DNA of 39,582 nucleotides from an uncultured Rhodobiaceae bacterium. Lineage in GTDB: Bacteria; Pseudomonadota; Alphaproteobacteria; Parvibaculales; Parvibaculaceae. Location of the stretch: assembly GCA_913057645.1 (NCBI GenBank), contig CAJXOU010000028.1:1-39582 (forward strand), written 5' to 3'. Shown here in pieces: positions 14,923 through 23,786 of the stretch; position 1 is the stretch's first letter; each line of letters starts with the position of its first letter. A program made the translations under genes and the position numbers. The notes under the pieces were generated by a model. The model was not told the origin of the DNA and made no database searches. It was given only the letters and a program-made list of their open reading frames with translations.

Positions 14923-16188
14923 ATGAAGTTCACGTGGTTCAACCTGATGCCGTGGCCCTATCTGCCGGACGATTTCCGGGAGAAGCACCGCTCGGTCTGG
15001 GTCGATATCGACTCGCGCCTGTTCGACCCCGCCAAGGCGAACGAGGTCTACAATTCCTACATGGACATGCTCGAATATGCCGGGACGATGGGTTTCGACG
15101 GCATCGGCGTCAACGAGCATCACCAGAACGGCTACGGCATCATGCCGTCTCCGAACATCATCGCGGCGGGGCTCGCGCGGCGCACATCGGATGTCGGGCT
15201 CGTGGTGCTCGGCAATTCCATCGCGCTCTACAACCCGCCGGTGCGGGTCGCGGAAGAGTTCGCGATGCTGGACTGCATTTCGGGCGGGCGGCTCGTCGCC
15301 GGGTTCCCGGTCGGCACGTCGATGGACACGAATTACTGCTACGGGCAGATACCGGCGCTGACGCGCGAGAAATACCAGGAGGCGCATGACCTGATCCGCC
15401 GCGCCTGGTCGGACCCGGACCCGTTCGCGTGGAACGGGCGCTACAACAAGCTGCGCCATGTGAACATCTGGCCGCGGCCGATCCAGGACCCGCCGCCGAT
15501 CCATATTCCGGGCGGTGGCTCCGTCGAGACCTACGACTTCTGCATCGACAATACCTACTCCTATTCCTACCTCTCCTTCTCCGGCTATATCCGGGCGAAG
15601 GCGCTGATGCAGGGCTATTGGGACCGGGTCGCCGAGCGCAACGCGCCGGACGAGAGCCCCTATCGCGCGGGTTTCGCGCAGACGATCTGCGTCGCCGACA
15701 CAGACGAGGAAGCCGAACGTCTTTACTCGGAGCATGTCAGCTATTTCTACAATCGCTGCCTGCATGTCTATGGCGGCTTCGCGGACGCGCCGGGCTACCG
15801 CACGATCAAGACGATCCAGACGGGGGCGCTGTCGCAATATGCGCCACCCATCGACGGCTATTCGCAGCTCACCTGGAAGGACCTGACCGAACAGGGCCAT
15901 GTGATCGCGGGCAGCCCCGAGACGGTGCGCCAGCGGATGGAAGACCTCATCAAGGGGCTCAATGTCGGCAACATCTTCTGCCTCATGCATGTCGGCAACA
16001 TGCCGATGGACAAGTGCATGCACTCGACGAAGCTCTTCGCGGAAAAGGTCATGCCGCATCTGCGCGACATGTTCCCCGACTACAAGGACGACAACCGCTT
16101 CTGGTGCAAACCGCTCAAGAAGCAGGCAAAGCCCGGCAGCCTGCCGGCCGAGAAGGAAGTGGCGGCACTCGTGGGAGGGAAGGACTGA
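14923..16188 (+). CDS. LLM-class (bacterial luciferase-like) flavin-dependent oxidoreductase
   Basis: The protein has 421 residues from ATG 14923 (MKFTWFNLMPWPYLP) behind GGGAGG. It has the luciferase-like monooxygenase TIM barrel: GFDGIGVNEHHQNGYG (~63-78), MPSPNIIAAGLARRTSDVGLVVLGNSIALYNPPVRVAEEFAMLD (family core), GRLVAGFPVGTSMDTNY, and a C-terminal GSPETVRQRMEDLI block. Such enzymes use reduced FMN or F420 and O2 on diverse organic substrates. It overlaps by one base with the hydrolase that follows (TGATG), so the two are made together: an oxygenation step followed by hydrolysis of the product is the natural reading. The substrate is unknown. Confidence 0.9.
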   Translation: MKFTWFNLMPWPYLPDDFREKHRSVWVDIDSRLFDPAKANEVYNSYMDMLEYAGTMGFDGIGVNEHHQNGYGIMPSPNIIAAGLARRTSDVGLVVLGNSIALYNPPVRVAEEFAMLDCISGGRLVAGFPVGTSMDTNYCYGQIPALTREKYQEAHDLIRRAWSDPDPFAWNGRYNKLRHVNIWPRPIQDPPPIHIPGGGSVETYDFCIDNTYSYSYLSFSGYIRAKALMQGYWDRVAERNAPDESPYRAGFAQTICVADTDEEAERLYSEHVSYFYNRCLHVYGGFADAPGYRTIKTIQTGALSQYAPPIDGYSQLTWKDLTEQGHVIAGSPETVRQRMEDLIKGLNVGNIFCLMHVGNMPMDKCMHSTKLFAEKVMPHLRDMFPDYKDDNRFWCKPLKKQAKPGSLPAEKEVAALVGGKD

Positions 16189-16964
16189 TGGAAACGAAAA
16201 CGGTCAAAACGCATCACGTTCCCGTCCGCTATTTCGAAGGCGGAAAAGGGGAGCCGCTGGTCTTCCTGCATGGCGCGGGCGGCATTACCGCCGAAGACCC
16301 GTTCCTCGCGGAACTGGCGAAAAAGTACCACGTCTTCGCGCCGCTGCTGCCCGGCTATGGCGACTCGGAGGAATGCGGCGAGTTGCGCGAGATGCTCGAC
16401 ATCACGCTGCACACCTGGGATGCGGTCGAGGCGCTCGGCCTCAAGGATCCGATCCTTGTCGGCCATTCGATGGGCGGCATGATCGCCGCCGAGATGGCCG
16501 CCATCACGCCGAACGATGTGAGCCGGCTCGGGCTCATCTGTCCGGCGGGTCTCTGGCTCGACGATCATCCGATCCCCGACATCTTCGCGATGCTGCCCTA
16601 CGAGCTTCCGGCGGTTCTGTTCCATGACGTGGAAGCCGGAACGGCGCTGATGACGGCGGGCGTCGCGCTCGACGATCCGGAATGGCTGAAGGGCTTTCTC
16701 GTGCAGAACGCTCGGCAGATGGGCATGGCGGGGAAAATCCTCTTTCCCGTTCCCGACCGCGGGCTCTCGCAACGGCTCTATCGCGTGAAGGCGAAGACGG
16801 TTCTCGTCTGGGGCGACGGCGACAAGCTGATCGTGCCGGCCTATGCGCATGCGTGGAAGAAGGCGATCAACGGGGCGGAGCTCGTCTCGATCCCGGAAGC
16901 GGGCCACCTGATGACGCTCGAAAAGCCGGAGCATGTCGCGAAGGCGATTTCGAAGCTCGGATAA
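16188..16964 (+). CDS. Alpha/beta hydrolase coupled to the luciferase-like monooxygenase
   Basis: The protein has 258 residues; ATG 16188 overlaps the upstream stop and GGGAGGGA precedes it. Motifs: oxyanion HG in FLHGAGG (28-29), nucleophile S94 in VGHSMGG, Asp in VWGDGDKLIVP, and His in PEAGHLMTLEKPEHV. This is a complete alpha/beta-hydrolase triad with no signal peptide, similar in length to meta-cleavage-product-type and epoxide/ester hydrolases. A terminator follows at 17015. Its tight coupling to the flavin enzyme is the main clue to its job. Confidence 0.9.
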   Translation: METKTVKTHHVPVRYFEGGKGEPLVFLHGAGGITAEDPFLAELAKKYHVFAPLLPGYGDSEECGELREMLDITLHTWDAVEALGLKDPILVGHSMGGMIAAEMAAITPNDVSRLGLICPAGLWLDDHPIPDIFAMLPYELPAVLFHDVEAGTALMTAGVALDDPEWLKGFLVQNARQMGMAGKILFPVPDRGLSQRLYRVKAKTVLVWGDGDKLIVPAYAHAWKKAINGAELVSIPEAGHLMTLEKPEHVAKAISKLG

Positions 16965-17014
16965 CAGACACAGCAATCGGCGTCCAAAAACAAAAAACAG
17001 ACGCGGATAGGAGC

Positions 17015-17049
17015 GAAGGGCCATTCCCGAAAGGAGTGGCCCTTCTGCT
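17015..17049. terminator. Bidirectional Rho-independent terminator
   Basis: A 13-bp stem GAAGGGCCATTCC / GGAGTGGCCCTTC with one G-T wobble and loop CGAAA, followed by TGCTTTT. It separates the convergent hydrolase and drug-exporter genes. Confidence 0.8.
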
Positions 17050-17051
17050 TT

Positions 17052-18260
17052 TCAGGCGGGCGCGGAGGCTCTTTCGCGCGCCGTGAACCGGACAAGCGTG
17101 CCCATGATGCTGCCCAGGGCGATGACGATCGCCATGGGAAGCGCCGTGCCGTCGTTGAAAGCGCCGACGATGCCGCCCACCGTCGCGGCCAGGGCGAACT
17201 GCAAGATGCCGGTGAGCGCCGCAGCGGAACCGGCGTTCTCTTCCGCGCGCGACATGGCGGCGGCGGTCGCGTTCGCGCCGACGAAACCGTAGGAGGCGAC
17301 GACGACGAAGATGCAGGCGGCGAGCGGGTAGAAGGCGTGCGGCAGGAGGAGCGTGACGGCGAGGAGCGCGAGCGCGGCGGCAAGATGGAGCGTCATCGCG
17401 AATTTGAGGATGGTGCGGCCGGAATGGCGGCGCAGCAGGAAGGCATTCACCTGCGAGGCGGCGATGAGGCCCGCGGCGTTCACGCCGAAAAGCATGGCAT
17501 AGGCTTCCGGCGCGAGGCCATGAAGCTCGATGAAGACGAAGGGCGAGCCCGTGATGTAGGCGAACATGGCGGACGAGACGAGCGCATTGGCGAGCGCGAA
17601 GGCCATGAAGGGCCTGTCCATGCAGAGCGCGAGATAGGCGCGGCCGACCTCGGCCAGACCGCGGCCATGATTACGCCTTTCCGGCGGCAGGGTCTCGCCG
17701 AGGCCGAAGATAACTGCCGGGATGCAGGCGAGGCCGAAAGCGGCGAGCACCCAGAAGATCACCGGCCATTCGTAGTGCGCAATCAGGAAACCGCCGATCA
17801 TGGGCGCGAGGATGGGTGCCAGACCCATCACCAGCATGAGCATGGAATAGACCTGCCCGGACGCGCGCTCGTCGAAGAGATCGCGCACCATCGCGCGGGA
17901 CGCAACGATGCCCGCGCAGCCGCCGAGCGCCTGCAGGAGACGCGCGGCGATGAGGCTTTCGATGTCGGTGGCGAAGGATGCCCAGAGCGAGGCCGCGACA
18001 TAGACCGTGATGCCGAAGAGCAGCGGACGGAGCCGGCCGAGACGATCCATGATGGGACCGAGAATGCCCTGCCCCACGGCGAGACCGATGAAGAAGACGG
18101 CGAGCGTCGTCTGCACCGCGCCGGGCGCGACGGCGAAGTGATCCGCAATCGCCGGAAAGGCCGGCAGATACATGTCGATCGAGAGCGGCGCGAAGGCGAT
18201 CAGCGCGCCGAGAATGACGACGAAGCGGATGCGGGGGCCGAGGGACAGAGATGCATTCAT
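17052..18260 (-). CDS. MFS drug-resistance transporter, Bcr/CflA family
   Basis: The protein has 402 residues and about 12 hydrophobic segments, the normal size. Family signatures: FAPLSIDMYLPAFPAIA in the first helix, GQGILGPIMDRLGRLRPLL (motif A-like loop 2-3), LLQALGGCAGIVASRAMVRDLF, and MGLAPILAPMIGGFL (motif C, antiporter-type). It is an inner-membrane proton-driven exporter of drug-like compounds. I start at ATG 18260 (MNASLSLGPRIRF); the open frame further upstream has no ribosome site. It stands alone between a terminator and an inverted repeat. Confidence 0.92.
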   Translation of the reverse strand: MNASLSLGPRIRFVVILGALIAFAPLSIDMYLPAFPAIADHFAVAPGAVQTTLAVFFIGLAVGQGILGPIMDRLGRLRPLLFGITVYVAASLWASFATDIESLIAARLLQALGGCAGIVASRAMVRDLFDERASGQVYSMLMLVMGLAPILAPMIGGFLIAHYEWPVIFWVLAAFGLACIPAVIFGLGETLPPERRNHGRGLAEVGRAYLALCMDRPFMAFALANALVSSAMFAYITGSPFVFIELHGLAPEAYAMLFGVNAAGLIAASQVNAFLLRRHSGRTILKFAMTLHLAAALALLAVTLLLPHAFYPLAACIFVVVASYGFVGANATAAAMSRAEENAGSAAALTGILQFALAATVGGIVGAFNDGTALPMAIVIALGSIMGTLVRFTARERASAPA

Positions 18261-18594
18261 TTTATATCTTTCTCGCGATCCCTCTTCCGCCGCGCTCCAT
18301 ATAGGCGAAAGGGCCGCCTTCCCCAAGCAGCCCGTTTCAACAGAGACCGTCGCTTCCGCATTTTTCTTGCCACCCTCCCCTTGAGGGAGGGTCAGAAAAT
18401 TCGAGCGCAGCGAAGAATTTTATGGGGCGGGGTCGCGGCTTCGCGGCAACGCAGGCTCACTCGTTTCATCTTTTCCTCAGCGACCCCTCCCCAAACGGCC
18501 CTCCTTATGTCTGCATTTGCAGACAAGCTACAAAACGGGCCGTTTGACCCTCCCTCAAGGGGAGGGTGGGATTTCATCGCGTGCACAAGTACCG
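18261..18594. other. Intergenic region without gene; contains an interspersed repeat
   Basis: This stretch has no supported gene. Its centre is the inverted repeat described separately (18372-18567). The first ~100 bases must hold the promoter of the exporter, but I see no clear boxes. Confidence 0.6.
18372..18567. repeat. Interspersed repeat with perfect 23-base inverted ends
   Basis: The ends ACCCTCCCCTTGAGGGAGGG (running on to TCA, 18372-18394) and the exact complement at 18545-18567 are 23 bases long. Each end is itself a hairpin (CCCTCCC / GGGAGGG). The interior encodes nothing. It looks like a miniature mobile element or an extragenic repeat rather than an insertion sequence. Confidence 0.75.
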
Positions 18595-20175
18595 TCAGAT
18601 CTTCCTGTCGCCCTGCCAGTAGGCGTCGCGGATGGTGCGGCGGAGCACCTTTCCGCTCGGCATGCGCGGGAGCTCAGCCACGAAATCGACGGAACGCGGG
18701 CGCTGATAGCCCGGGAGGTTTTCCGCAGCGAAGGCGAGAAGTTCCTTCGCCATCGCCTCGTCGGGCCTGTATCCCTCGTTCAGTTCAACGACGAGTTTCA
18801 CTTCCTCGCCCCATTCCTCGTTCGGCACACCGACGGCGGCGGCGTCCGCCACGGCGGGATGTTTCAGCACTTCCTGGTCGATTTCCGCCGGGTAGATGTT
18901 CACGCCGCCGGAGATGATGACTTCGGCGCTGCGGCCGGTGAGGAAGAGGAATCCATCCTCGTCGATGTAGCCCATGTCGCCCATGGTGTAGAAATCGCCG
19001 CGATAGGCGCCTTCGGTCTTTTCGGGCGCCTTGTAATATTCGAAGCGGCCCTGCTCCGGCGCCTTGAAATAGACGGTGCCGACGCCGTTCGCGCCGAGCT
19101 GTTTGCCATCCTCGTCATGGATTTCGACGATGACGCCGGGCAGCGGCTTGCCGACGCTGCCCTTCTTCGCCGGGAACTCGTGGCTGTCGATGAAGATGCC
19201 GCCGCCTTCCGTCGCCGCGTAATATTCGAAGACGACGGGACCGAACCAGCCGATGGCGCCTTCCTTCACGTGGACGGGGCAAGGCGCGGCGCCATGAAGA
19301 ATCCAGCGGAGCGACGAGGTGTCGTATTTCGACTTCGCGGCGTCCGGCAATTGCAGCATCCGGTGCAGCATGGTCGGCACGACATGGGTATGCGTGATGC
19401 GGTGCTCGGCGACGAGGCGGAGCGTTTCCTCCGCGTCCCACTTGTCCATCAGCACGCAGCCGACGCCCGCATTGAGCGGGAAGGAAAGGTTCAGCGCGAG
19501 CGGCGCCGCGTGATAGAGCGGGCCGGTGACAAGCGCGAGGTCGCCCTCGCGGAAGGCGGCCGTCTCGGTGAGCTTTGCGAGCAGGGGCGTCACGGGCGCG
19601 GCCTGCTTGCGGTAGACGCCTTTCGGGTGGCCCGTCGTGCCGGAGGTGTACATCATCTGCGAGCCGAGCACCGGATCGCTCAGGTCTTCGCCCTCTTCGG
19701 CCTCGACCGCTTCATCGTAGGACGAGAAGCCGTCGATCGGGCCGCCGACGGCAAGTTTCGCGACGAGACCCGGCGCCATGGAGGCCGCCTCAACCGCGCT
19801 GCCCCGGAAGCGGGCATCTGCGATGAAGGCCTTCGCCTCGCAATTGTCGACGATGTAGCCGACCTCGGAACCCTTGAGGTGCCAGTTGATCGGCGTCATG
19901 CGGAAGCCGCCGCGCGCGCAGGCGGCGATGGTCTCCGCGAATTCGGGACGGTTGGAACACATCAGGGCGACGGCATCGCCGGCCTTCAGTCCCATGCGCC
20001 GGAGAGCGCGCACCAGCTGGTTCGCGCGCGCGTTGAGTTCCGCGAAACTCCGGTTGCCGTGTTCCGAGAGGATGGCGGGCCTCGCCGGCGCCTGCGCCGC
20101 ATGCCACGCCAACACCATTCCCGCCGCGGCCGCTTCTTCACGGCTCCATCCCGGCGATGCTTCCGCAACCGACAT
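18595..20175 (-). CDS. Acyl-CoA synthetase (AMP-dependent ligase, FadD-like)
   Basis: The protein has 526 residues; ATG 20175 follows GGGGAGGG. It activates a carboxylic acid to its CoA thioester via an acyl-adenylate. Motifs: phosphate loop YTSGTTGHPKG, PLYHAAPLAL, A5-type YYAATEGGG, the hinge MGDMGYIDEDGFLFLTGRSAEVIISGG, and the C-terminal catalytic Lys in RMPSGKVLRR. The C-terminal domain is complete. The substrate class (medium or long-chain, or bile-acid/steroid-like acids) cannot be read from sequence. It is divergent from the LpxR-type gene, with a small palindrome between. Confidence 0.92.
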   Translation of the reverse strand: MSVAEASPGWSREEAAAAGMVLAWHAAQAPARPAILSEHGNRSFAELNARANQLVRALRRMGLKAGDAVALMCSNRPEFAETIAACARGGFRMTPINWHLKGSEVGYIVDNCEAKAFIADARFRGSAVEAASMAPGLVAKLAVGGPIDGFSSYDEAVEAEEGEDLSDPVLGSQMMYTSGTTGHPKGVYRKQAAPVTPLLAKLTETAAFREGDLALVTGPLYHAAPLALNLSFPLNAGVGCVLMDKWDAEETLRLVAEHRITHTHVVPTMLHRMLQLPDAAKSKYDTSSLRWILHGAAPCPVHVKEGAIGWFGPVVFEYYAATEGGGIFIDSHEFPAKKGSVGKPLPGVIVEIHDEDGKQLGANGVGTVYFKAPEQGRFEYYKAPEKTEGAYRGDFYTMGDMGYIDEDGFLFLTGRSAEVIISGGVNIYPAEIDQEVLKHPAVADAAAVGVPNEEWGEEVKLVVELNEGYRPDEAMAKELLAFAAENLPGYQRPRSVDFVAELPRMPSGKVLRRTIRDAYWQGDRKI

Positions 20176-20226
20176 CCTACCCTCCCCGTTGTTCTTGTTC
20201 GGACGCCTTGCTGGCGCCTTTTTTGT

Positions 20227-20242
20227 TGAGCAGTATCGCTCA
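20227..20242. promoter_or_regulatory. Small palindrome between divergent genes
   Basis: TGAGC-AGTATC-GCTCA lies 52 bases before the acyl-CoA synthetase start and 82 bases before the lipid A deacylase start. It could be an operator (for example for a TetR-type regulator of fatty-acid genes), but five-base arms can occur by chance. Confidence 0.3.
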
Positions 20243-20323
20243 CGGTATTGGACAGGCCCGCGCGCCCCAGCGTCAAGCTGGTTCGCGTAGTCTCTATCCG
20301 TGTTTCTGGGGGATTTCCCGTCT

Positions 20324-21391
20324 ATGAACGTTTCGAGAGCCGGAACGGCTGTCTTCTTCGGTCTTCTGGTTGCCTGTTTGTCCGCCGGGACGGCCCTGGC
20401 GCAAGCCGATGCGGGCGGCGACCGCGAGTTCCTGACCTTCCAGGTCGAGAACGACCTGTTCGCCAACGTCACCAATACCGACCGGCATTATACGAACGGG
20501 CTGCAGGCCGCGTGGCTGTCGCGTCCGCAGAAGAACCTGCCGGACTGGCTCGCGGACTTTTCCTCGCCCCCCTTCTATTCGCTGCTGTTTCCCACCGGCA
20601 ATTTCGACCGCAAGAGCCATCGCATCGGCGTCGCGCTCGGTCATGCGATCTTCACGCCGGAGGACACGGCGACCCCGTTCTATCAGCCAAACGACCGGCC
20701 CTATGCCGCGTGGCTGCACATGACCTTCTCATTGCAGAGCGTGCGCTCCAGCACGATTACGGGCGAAGCCTGGCAGGATCAGTGGAAGCTCGATCTCGGC
20801 GTTGTCGGCCCCGCCGCGCAGGGCGAATTCGTGCAGAACGAATGGCACAGCCTGATCGGGGCGGACGATGCGAACGGCTGGGACAACCAGATCGAGAACG
20901 AGTTCGGCGCCAATCTGAGTTTCGAGCGCGCCTGGCGCAGCTCGACCTTCGACACACCGGCCGTGCTCGGCCTGCAGACGGACTTCATTCCCTACACGAT
21001 CCTGTCGCTCGGCAATGTGCAGACCTATGCGGGGCTCGGCGGCACCTTCCGGCTCGGCTTTTCGCTGCCGGACGATTTCGGGCCGACGCGCATCTATCCG
21101 GGCGTCGGAGGTTCGGAATGGTTCGAACCGCAGGCGGAAGGGTGCAACTGCTACCTGTTCGCCGGCGTCGAGGGCCGCGCCGTCGGTCGCGACATCTTCC
21201 TCGACGGCAACACGTTCCGCGACAGCCCGAGCATCGACAAGCGCCACTTCGTCTACGACGCGAAACTCGGCGCCGTCTTCGTGCTGTGGAATGCGCGCGT
21301 GTCCTTCACGCATGTCTTCCGCAGCCGGGAATATGAAGGGCAACCGAAGCCCGATCAGTTCGGTTCCATCTCCGTCAACTTCGCGATGTAG
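20324..21391 (+). CDS. lpxR: Outer-membrane lipid A 3'-O-deacylase, LpxR family (DUF2219)
   Basis: The protein has 355 residues. A signal peptide (MNVSRAGTAVFFGLLVACLS, cut after TALA, about residue 26) leads to the outer membrane. The N-terminus of the mature protein has the LpxR signature FQVEN43-D44LF with TDRHYTNGLQ (53-61); N-D and the Thr/His residues build the active site in Salmonella LpxR. NDRPYAAWLHMTFS and NEWHSLIG (with the catalytic His) follow, as does alternating hydrophobic beta-barrel sequence, ending SISVNFAM with a hydrophobic/aromatic strand. It would remove the 3'-acyloxyacyl group from lipid A. I start at ATG 20324 because it gives a clean signal peptide; an upstream GTG at 20300 is possible. 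Confidence 0.85.
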   Translation: MNVSRAGTAVFFGLLVACLSAGTALAQADAGGDREFLTFQVENDLFANVTNTDRHYTNGLQAAWLSRPQKNLPDWLADFSSPPFYSLLFPTGNFDRKSHRIGVALGHAIFTPEDTATPFYQPNDRPYAAWLHMTFSLQSVRSSTITGEAWQDQWKLDLGVVGPAAQGEFVQNEWHSLIGADDANGWDNQIENEFGANLSFERAWRSSTFDTPAVLGLQTDFIPYTILSLGNVQTYAGLGGTFRLGFSLPDDFGPTRIYPGVGGSEWFEPQAEGCNCYLFAGVEGRAVGRDIFLDGNTFRDSPSIDKRHFVYDAKLGAVFVLWNARVSFTHVFRSREYEGQPKPDQFGSISVNFAM

Positions 21392-21393
21392 AC

Positions 21394-21639
21394 TCAGTCC
21401 GGCTTGCTGTAGTCGCGCGTTTCTTCGGGGTCGCGCTCGGCGGCGCGGGCCTTGCCTTGCTTCTCGGCCTCGGCGAGGTCTTCGCCTTGCTCTTCTACGG
21501 CACGACGTGCTGCCAAGGCGGCTTCGCCGGCCATCCCCTCCTTGACGAACTCCTCCTGCTTCCTGTTGTAGGCCCGGGCAGCAGAACGGTTGCCTTCCCC
21601 TTCATTGTCCTGTTCGGGCTTTTGTTTCGGATCGGCCAT
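21394..21639 (-). CDS. Small, highly charged protein, function unknown
   Basis: The protein has 81 residues, very hydrophilic, rich in Glu, Ala, Arg and Lys (ARAYNRKQEEFVKEGMAGEA, ALAARRAVEEQGEDLAEAEK). It begins MADPKQKPEQD and ends ETRDYSKPD, and is likely helical or disordered. ATG 21639 has AAGGGAGG at good distance. Its stop is two bases from the lpxR-type stop, tail to tail. No domain recognised; small proteins of this composition occur in many alphaproteobacteria and may be stress-related, but that is only a guess. Confidence 0.7.
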   Translation of the reverse strand: MADPKQKPEQDNEGEGNRSAARAYNRKQEEFVKEGMAGEAALAARRAVEEQGEDLAEAEKQGKARAAERDPEETRDYSKPD

Positions 21640-21805
21640 GATGATCCTCCCTTGTTATCCGCATGGTTGGCATGGATGTGAAGGAAAACGCATGGCAACG
21701 CGCACTGTTCCGGGCGTCGTCCCACAATGCAATTGATCTTGTCTTTGGCGCGCCGCTTCGCATGATGGCGGAACACCCTGACGCAAAACAGAAGAAGAAA
21801 ATGCC

Positions 21806-22948
21806 ATGACCCTGCCGCTCATTGCCGCCGACAACAGCTTCGGTCTTCTGTTCGCCTTTCTCGGTCTCGCGGCCTTCGGCTTCTGGTCGGAGCGGACGCG
21901 GCTCGGCCAATGGATATCGGGCGTCATTCTCACCATTCTCGCCGGCACGCTTCTCGCCAACCTCCGGGTCGTGCCGTTTGCATCCGACTTTCACGACATG
22001 GTGTGGGGCTATGCGGTGCCGCTTGCCATTCCGCTGCTGCTCTTCAAGGCGGACCTGAAGAAGATCCTGCCGGAAAGCGGCATGATGCTGATCGCCTTCG
22101 TGATCGCCGTCATCGGCACGATCGCGGGCGTGCTGGTGGGCTTCGCGCTGATCGACATGGGGCCGCAAGGCCACCTCGTCGCGGGCGCACTCGGCGCGAG
22201 CTGGATCGGCGGATCGATGAACTTCGCCGCCGTCTCCCAGGCGACGGGCCTCAGCGAGAACGGCGCGCTGACCGCGGCGACGGCTGCCGCCGACAATGTC
22301 ATGGCGACTTTCTTCATTGCGTTGCTGCTCGTCCTGCCGGGTTGGAAACTGCTCACGCGGCTGATTCCGTCGAAGATCATCGAGGCGGAGGAAGACGAAC
22401 ATGCGCATGAGGCGGAGGAAGAAAGACATCCTCTCGACATGGGCGCGCTGACGCTGCTGCTGTTCCTTTCCGCCGCCTGCTGCTTCGCGGGCTTCGAGGC
22501 GGCCGCGCTGCTCGGCATTCCGAAATATGGCGTCCTCTTCGTCACGGTGTTTGCGCTGGTGCTTGCGAATCTCTTTCCGGCGCAGCTCGCGCGGCTGCAT
22601 GGCGGCTTCGAGCTCGGCATGTTCTTCATGTATGTCTTCTTCGGCGTCATCGGCGCGGCGGCGGACGTCGTGCTCATGGTCGAGACGGCGCTGCCGATCT
22701 TCTTCTTCGTGTTCACGATGGCGGCGGTCCATCTCGCCTTCGTGCTGGCGGGCGCGAAGCTTTTCCGGATCGATCTTGCGGAGGCGCTTGTCATCTCCAA
22801 CGCCGTCGCGGTTGGCCCTGCGACCGCCGCCGCCATGGCCGCCGGGCGGCGCTGGCGCGCGCTGGTCACGCCCGGCGTCATGCTCGGCGTGCTCGGCTAT
22901 GCGGTGGCGAATTTTGCCGGCGTCGCGCTGGCGCAGTGGCTGGGTTGA
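21806..22948 (+). CDS. DUF819-family integral membrane protein
   Basis: The protein has 380 residues with about 10 hydrophobic segments. Family features: GFWSERTRLGQWISGVILTI near the N-terminus, YAVPLAIPLLLFKADLKKIL, GASWIGGSMNFAAVSQATGL and the C-terminal ISNAVAVGPATAAAMAAGRRWRALVTPGVM. A central loop is rich in Glu and His (AEEDEHAHEAEEERH, ~195-210), which could bind a metal. The family is of unknown function; its layout, with two related halves, resembles sodium-dependent carriers. It starts at ATG 21806 after AGAAGAAAATGCC, a modest site. The enoyl-CoA hydratase follows 61 bases later, perhaps in the same unit. Confidence 0.85.
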   Translation: MTLPLIAADNSFGLLFAFLGLAAFGFWSERTRLGQWISGVILTILAGTLLANLRVVPFASDFHDMVWGYAVPLAIPLLLFKADLKKILPESGMMLIAFVIAVIGTIAGVLVGFALIDMGPQGHLVAGALGASWIGGSMNFAAVSQATGLSENGALTAATAAADNVMATFFIALLLVLPGWKLLTRLIPSKIIEAEEDEHAHEAEEERHPLDMGALTLLLFLSAACCFAGFEAAALLGIPKYGVLFVTVFALVLANLFPAQLARLHGGFELGMFFMYVFFGVIGAAADVVLMVETALPIFFFVFTMAAVHLAFVLAGAKLFRIDLAEALVISNAVAVGPATAAAMAAGRRWRALVTPGVMLGVLGYAVANFAGVALAQWLG

Positions 22949-23009
22949 TTGCGAGGGAACTCCAATCCCGATAGAACAGCGCCAACGCCATTCACCGAGG
23001 GAGAACCCC

Positions 23010-23786
23010 ATGTCCGATCCCGTCATTCTCGTCGAAAAATCCGGCGCCGTCGCGACCGTGACGCTCAACCGCCCGGGCGCGATGAACGCGCTGTCGCGGG
23101 AGCTGCGCACCGCCATCGCGGAGACGTTCGAGGAGCTCGAAGCGGACAAGAACATCCGGGTCGCGATCCTGACCGGCGCGGGCAAGGCCTTCTGCGCGGG
23201 GCTCGACCTGAAGGAACTCGGGAGCGACACCGGCGGCATCAACGCCACCGTGGGCGACAAGGACCCGGTGACATCCATCGGCCAGTTCTCCGGTCCGGTC
23301 ATCGGCGCGATCAACGGCGTTGCGATCACCGGCGGCTTCGAACTCGCGCTCGCCTGCGACGTGCTCGTCTGCTCGGAGAATGCGCGCTTCGCGGATACGC
23401 ATGCGCGCGTCGGCATCCTGCCGGGCTGGGGCCTCAGCCAGAAGCTCAGCCGCGTCATCGGCATCTACCGCGCGAAGGAACTTTCGCTGACGGGGAACTT
23501 CCTCAGCGCGCAAAAGGCCGAAGACTGGGGCATGGTGAACCGCGTGGTGACGGCGGAGGAACTGCTCCCCGTCGCGCGCAAGCTCGCCGACGACATGCTC
23601 TCGGTCGTGCCGGAATGCCTGCCCGCCTACAAGAGCCTGATCGACCAGGGCTTCGCGGAAGCCTTCGGCGATGCGCTGAAGACGGAACGCAAGGTATCGA
23701 ACGCGGCGAACAAGTCGGTGACGCCGGACGCCGTCGCCGAGCGCCGTGCGGGCATCCAGAACCGGGGCAAGCAGCAGACGTCCTAA
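23010..23786 (+). CDS. Enoyl-CoA hydratase/isomerase (crotonase) family protein
   Basis: The protein has 258 residues; ATG 23010 follows GAGGGAGA. The crotonase fold is clear: VTLNRPGAMNALS (17-29), the first oxyanion-hole segment AFCAGLDLKEL (60-70) and the second, INGVAITGGFELALACD (101-117). The first catalytic Glu is present as E111. The second catalytic Glu of classical hydratases (in the PEI/V..G...G segment) is His131 here (DTHARVGILPGWG). It may therefore act as a hydratase with altered mechanism, an isomerase or another crotonase reaction. Its stop overlaps by three bases with that of the transporter on the other strand. Confidence 0.9.
   Translation: MSDPVILVEKSGAVATVTLNRPGAMNALSRELRTAIAETFEELEADKNIRVAILTGAGKAFCAGLDLKELGSDTGGINATVGDKDPVTSIGQFSGPVIGAINGVAITGGFELALACDVLVCSENARFADTHARVGILPGWGLSQKLSRVIGIYRAKELSLTGNFLSAQKAEDWGMVNRVVTAEELLPVARKLADDMLSVVPECLPAYKSLIDQGFAEAFGDALKTERKVSNAANKSVTPDAVAERRAGIQNRGKQQTS

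Noticed and set aside
21640-23464. Minus-strand open frame of about 600 codons opposite the DUF819 and crotonase genes
   Set aside because: Shadow of GC-rich genes on the other strand; no domain, no ribosome site.
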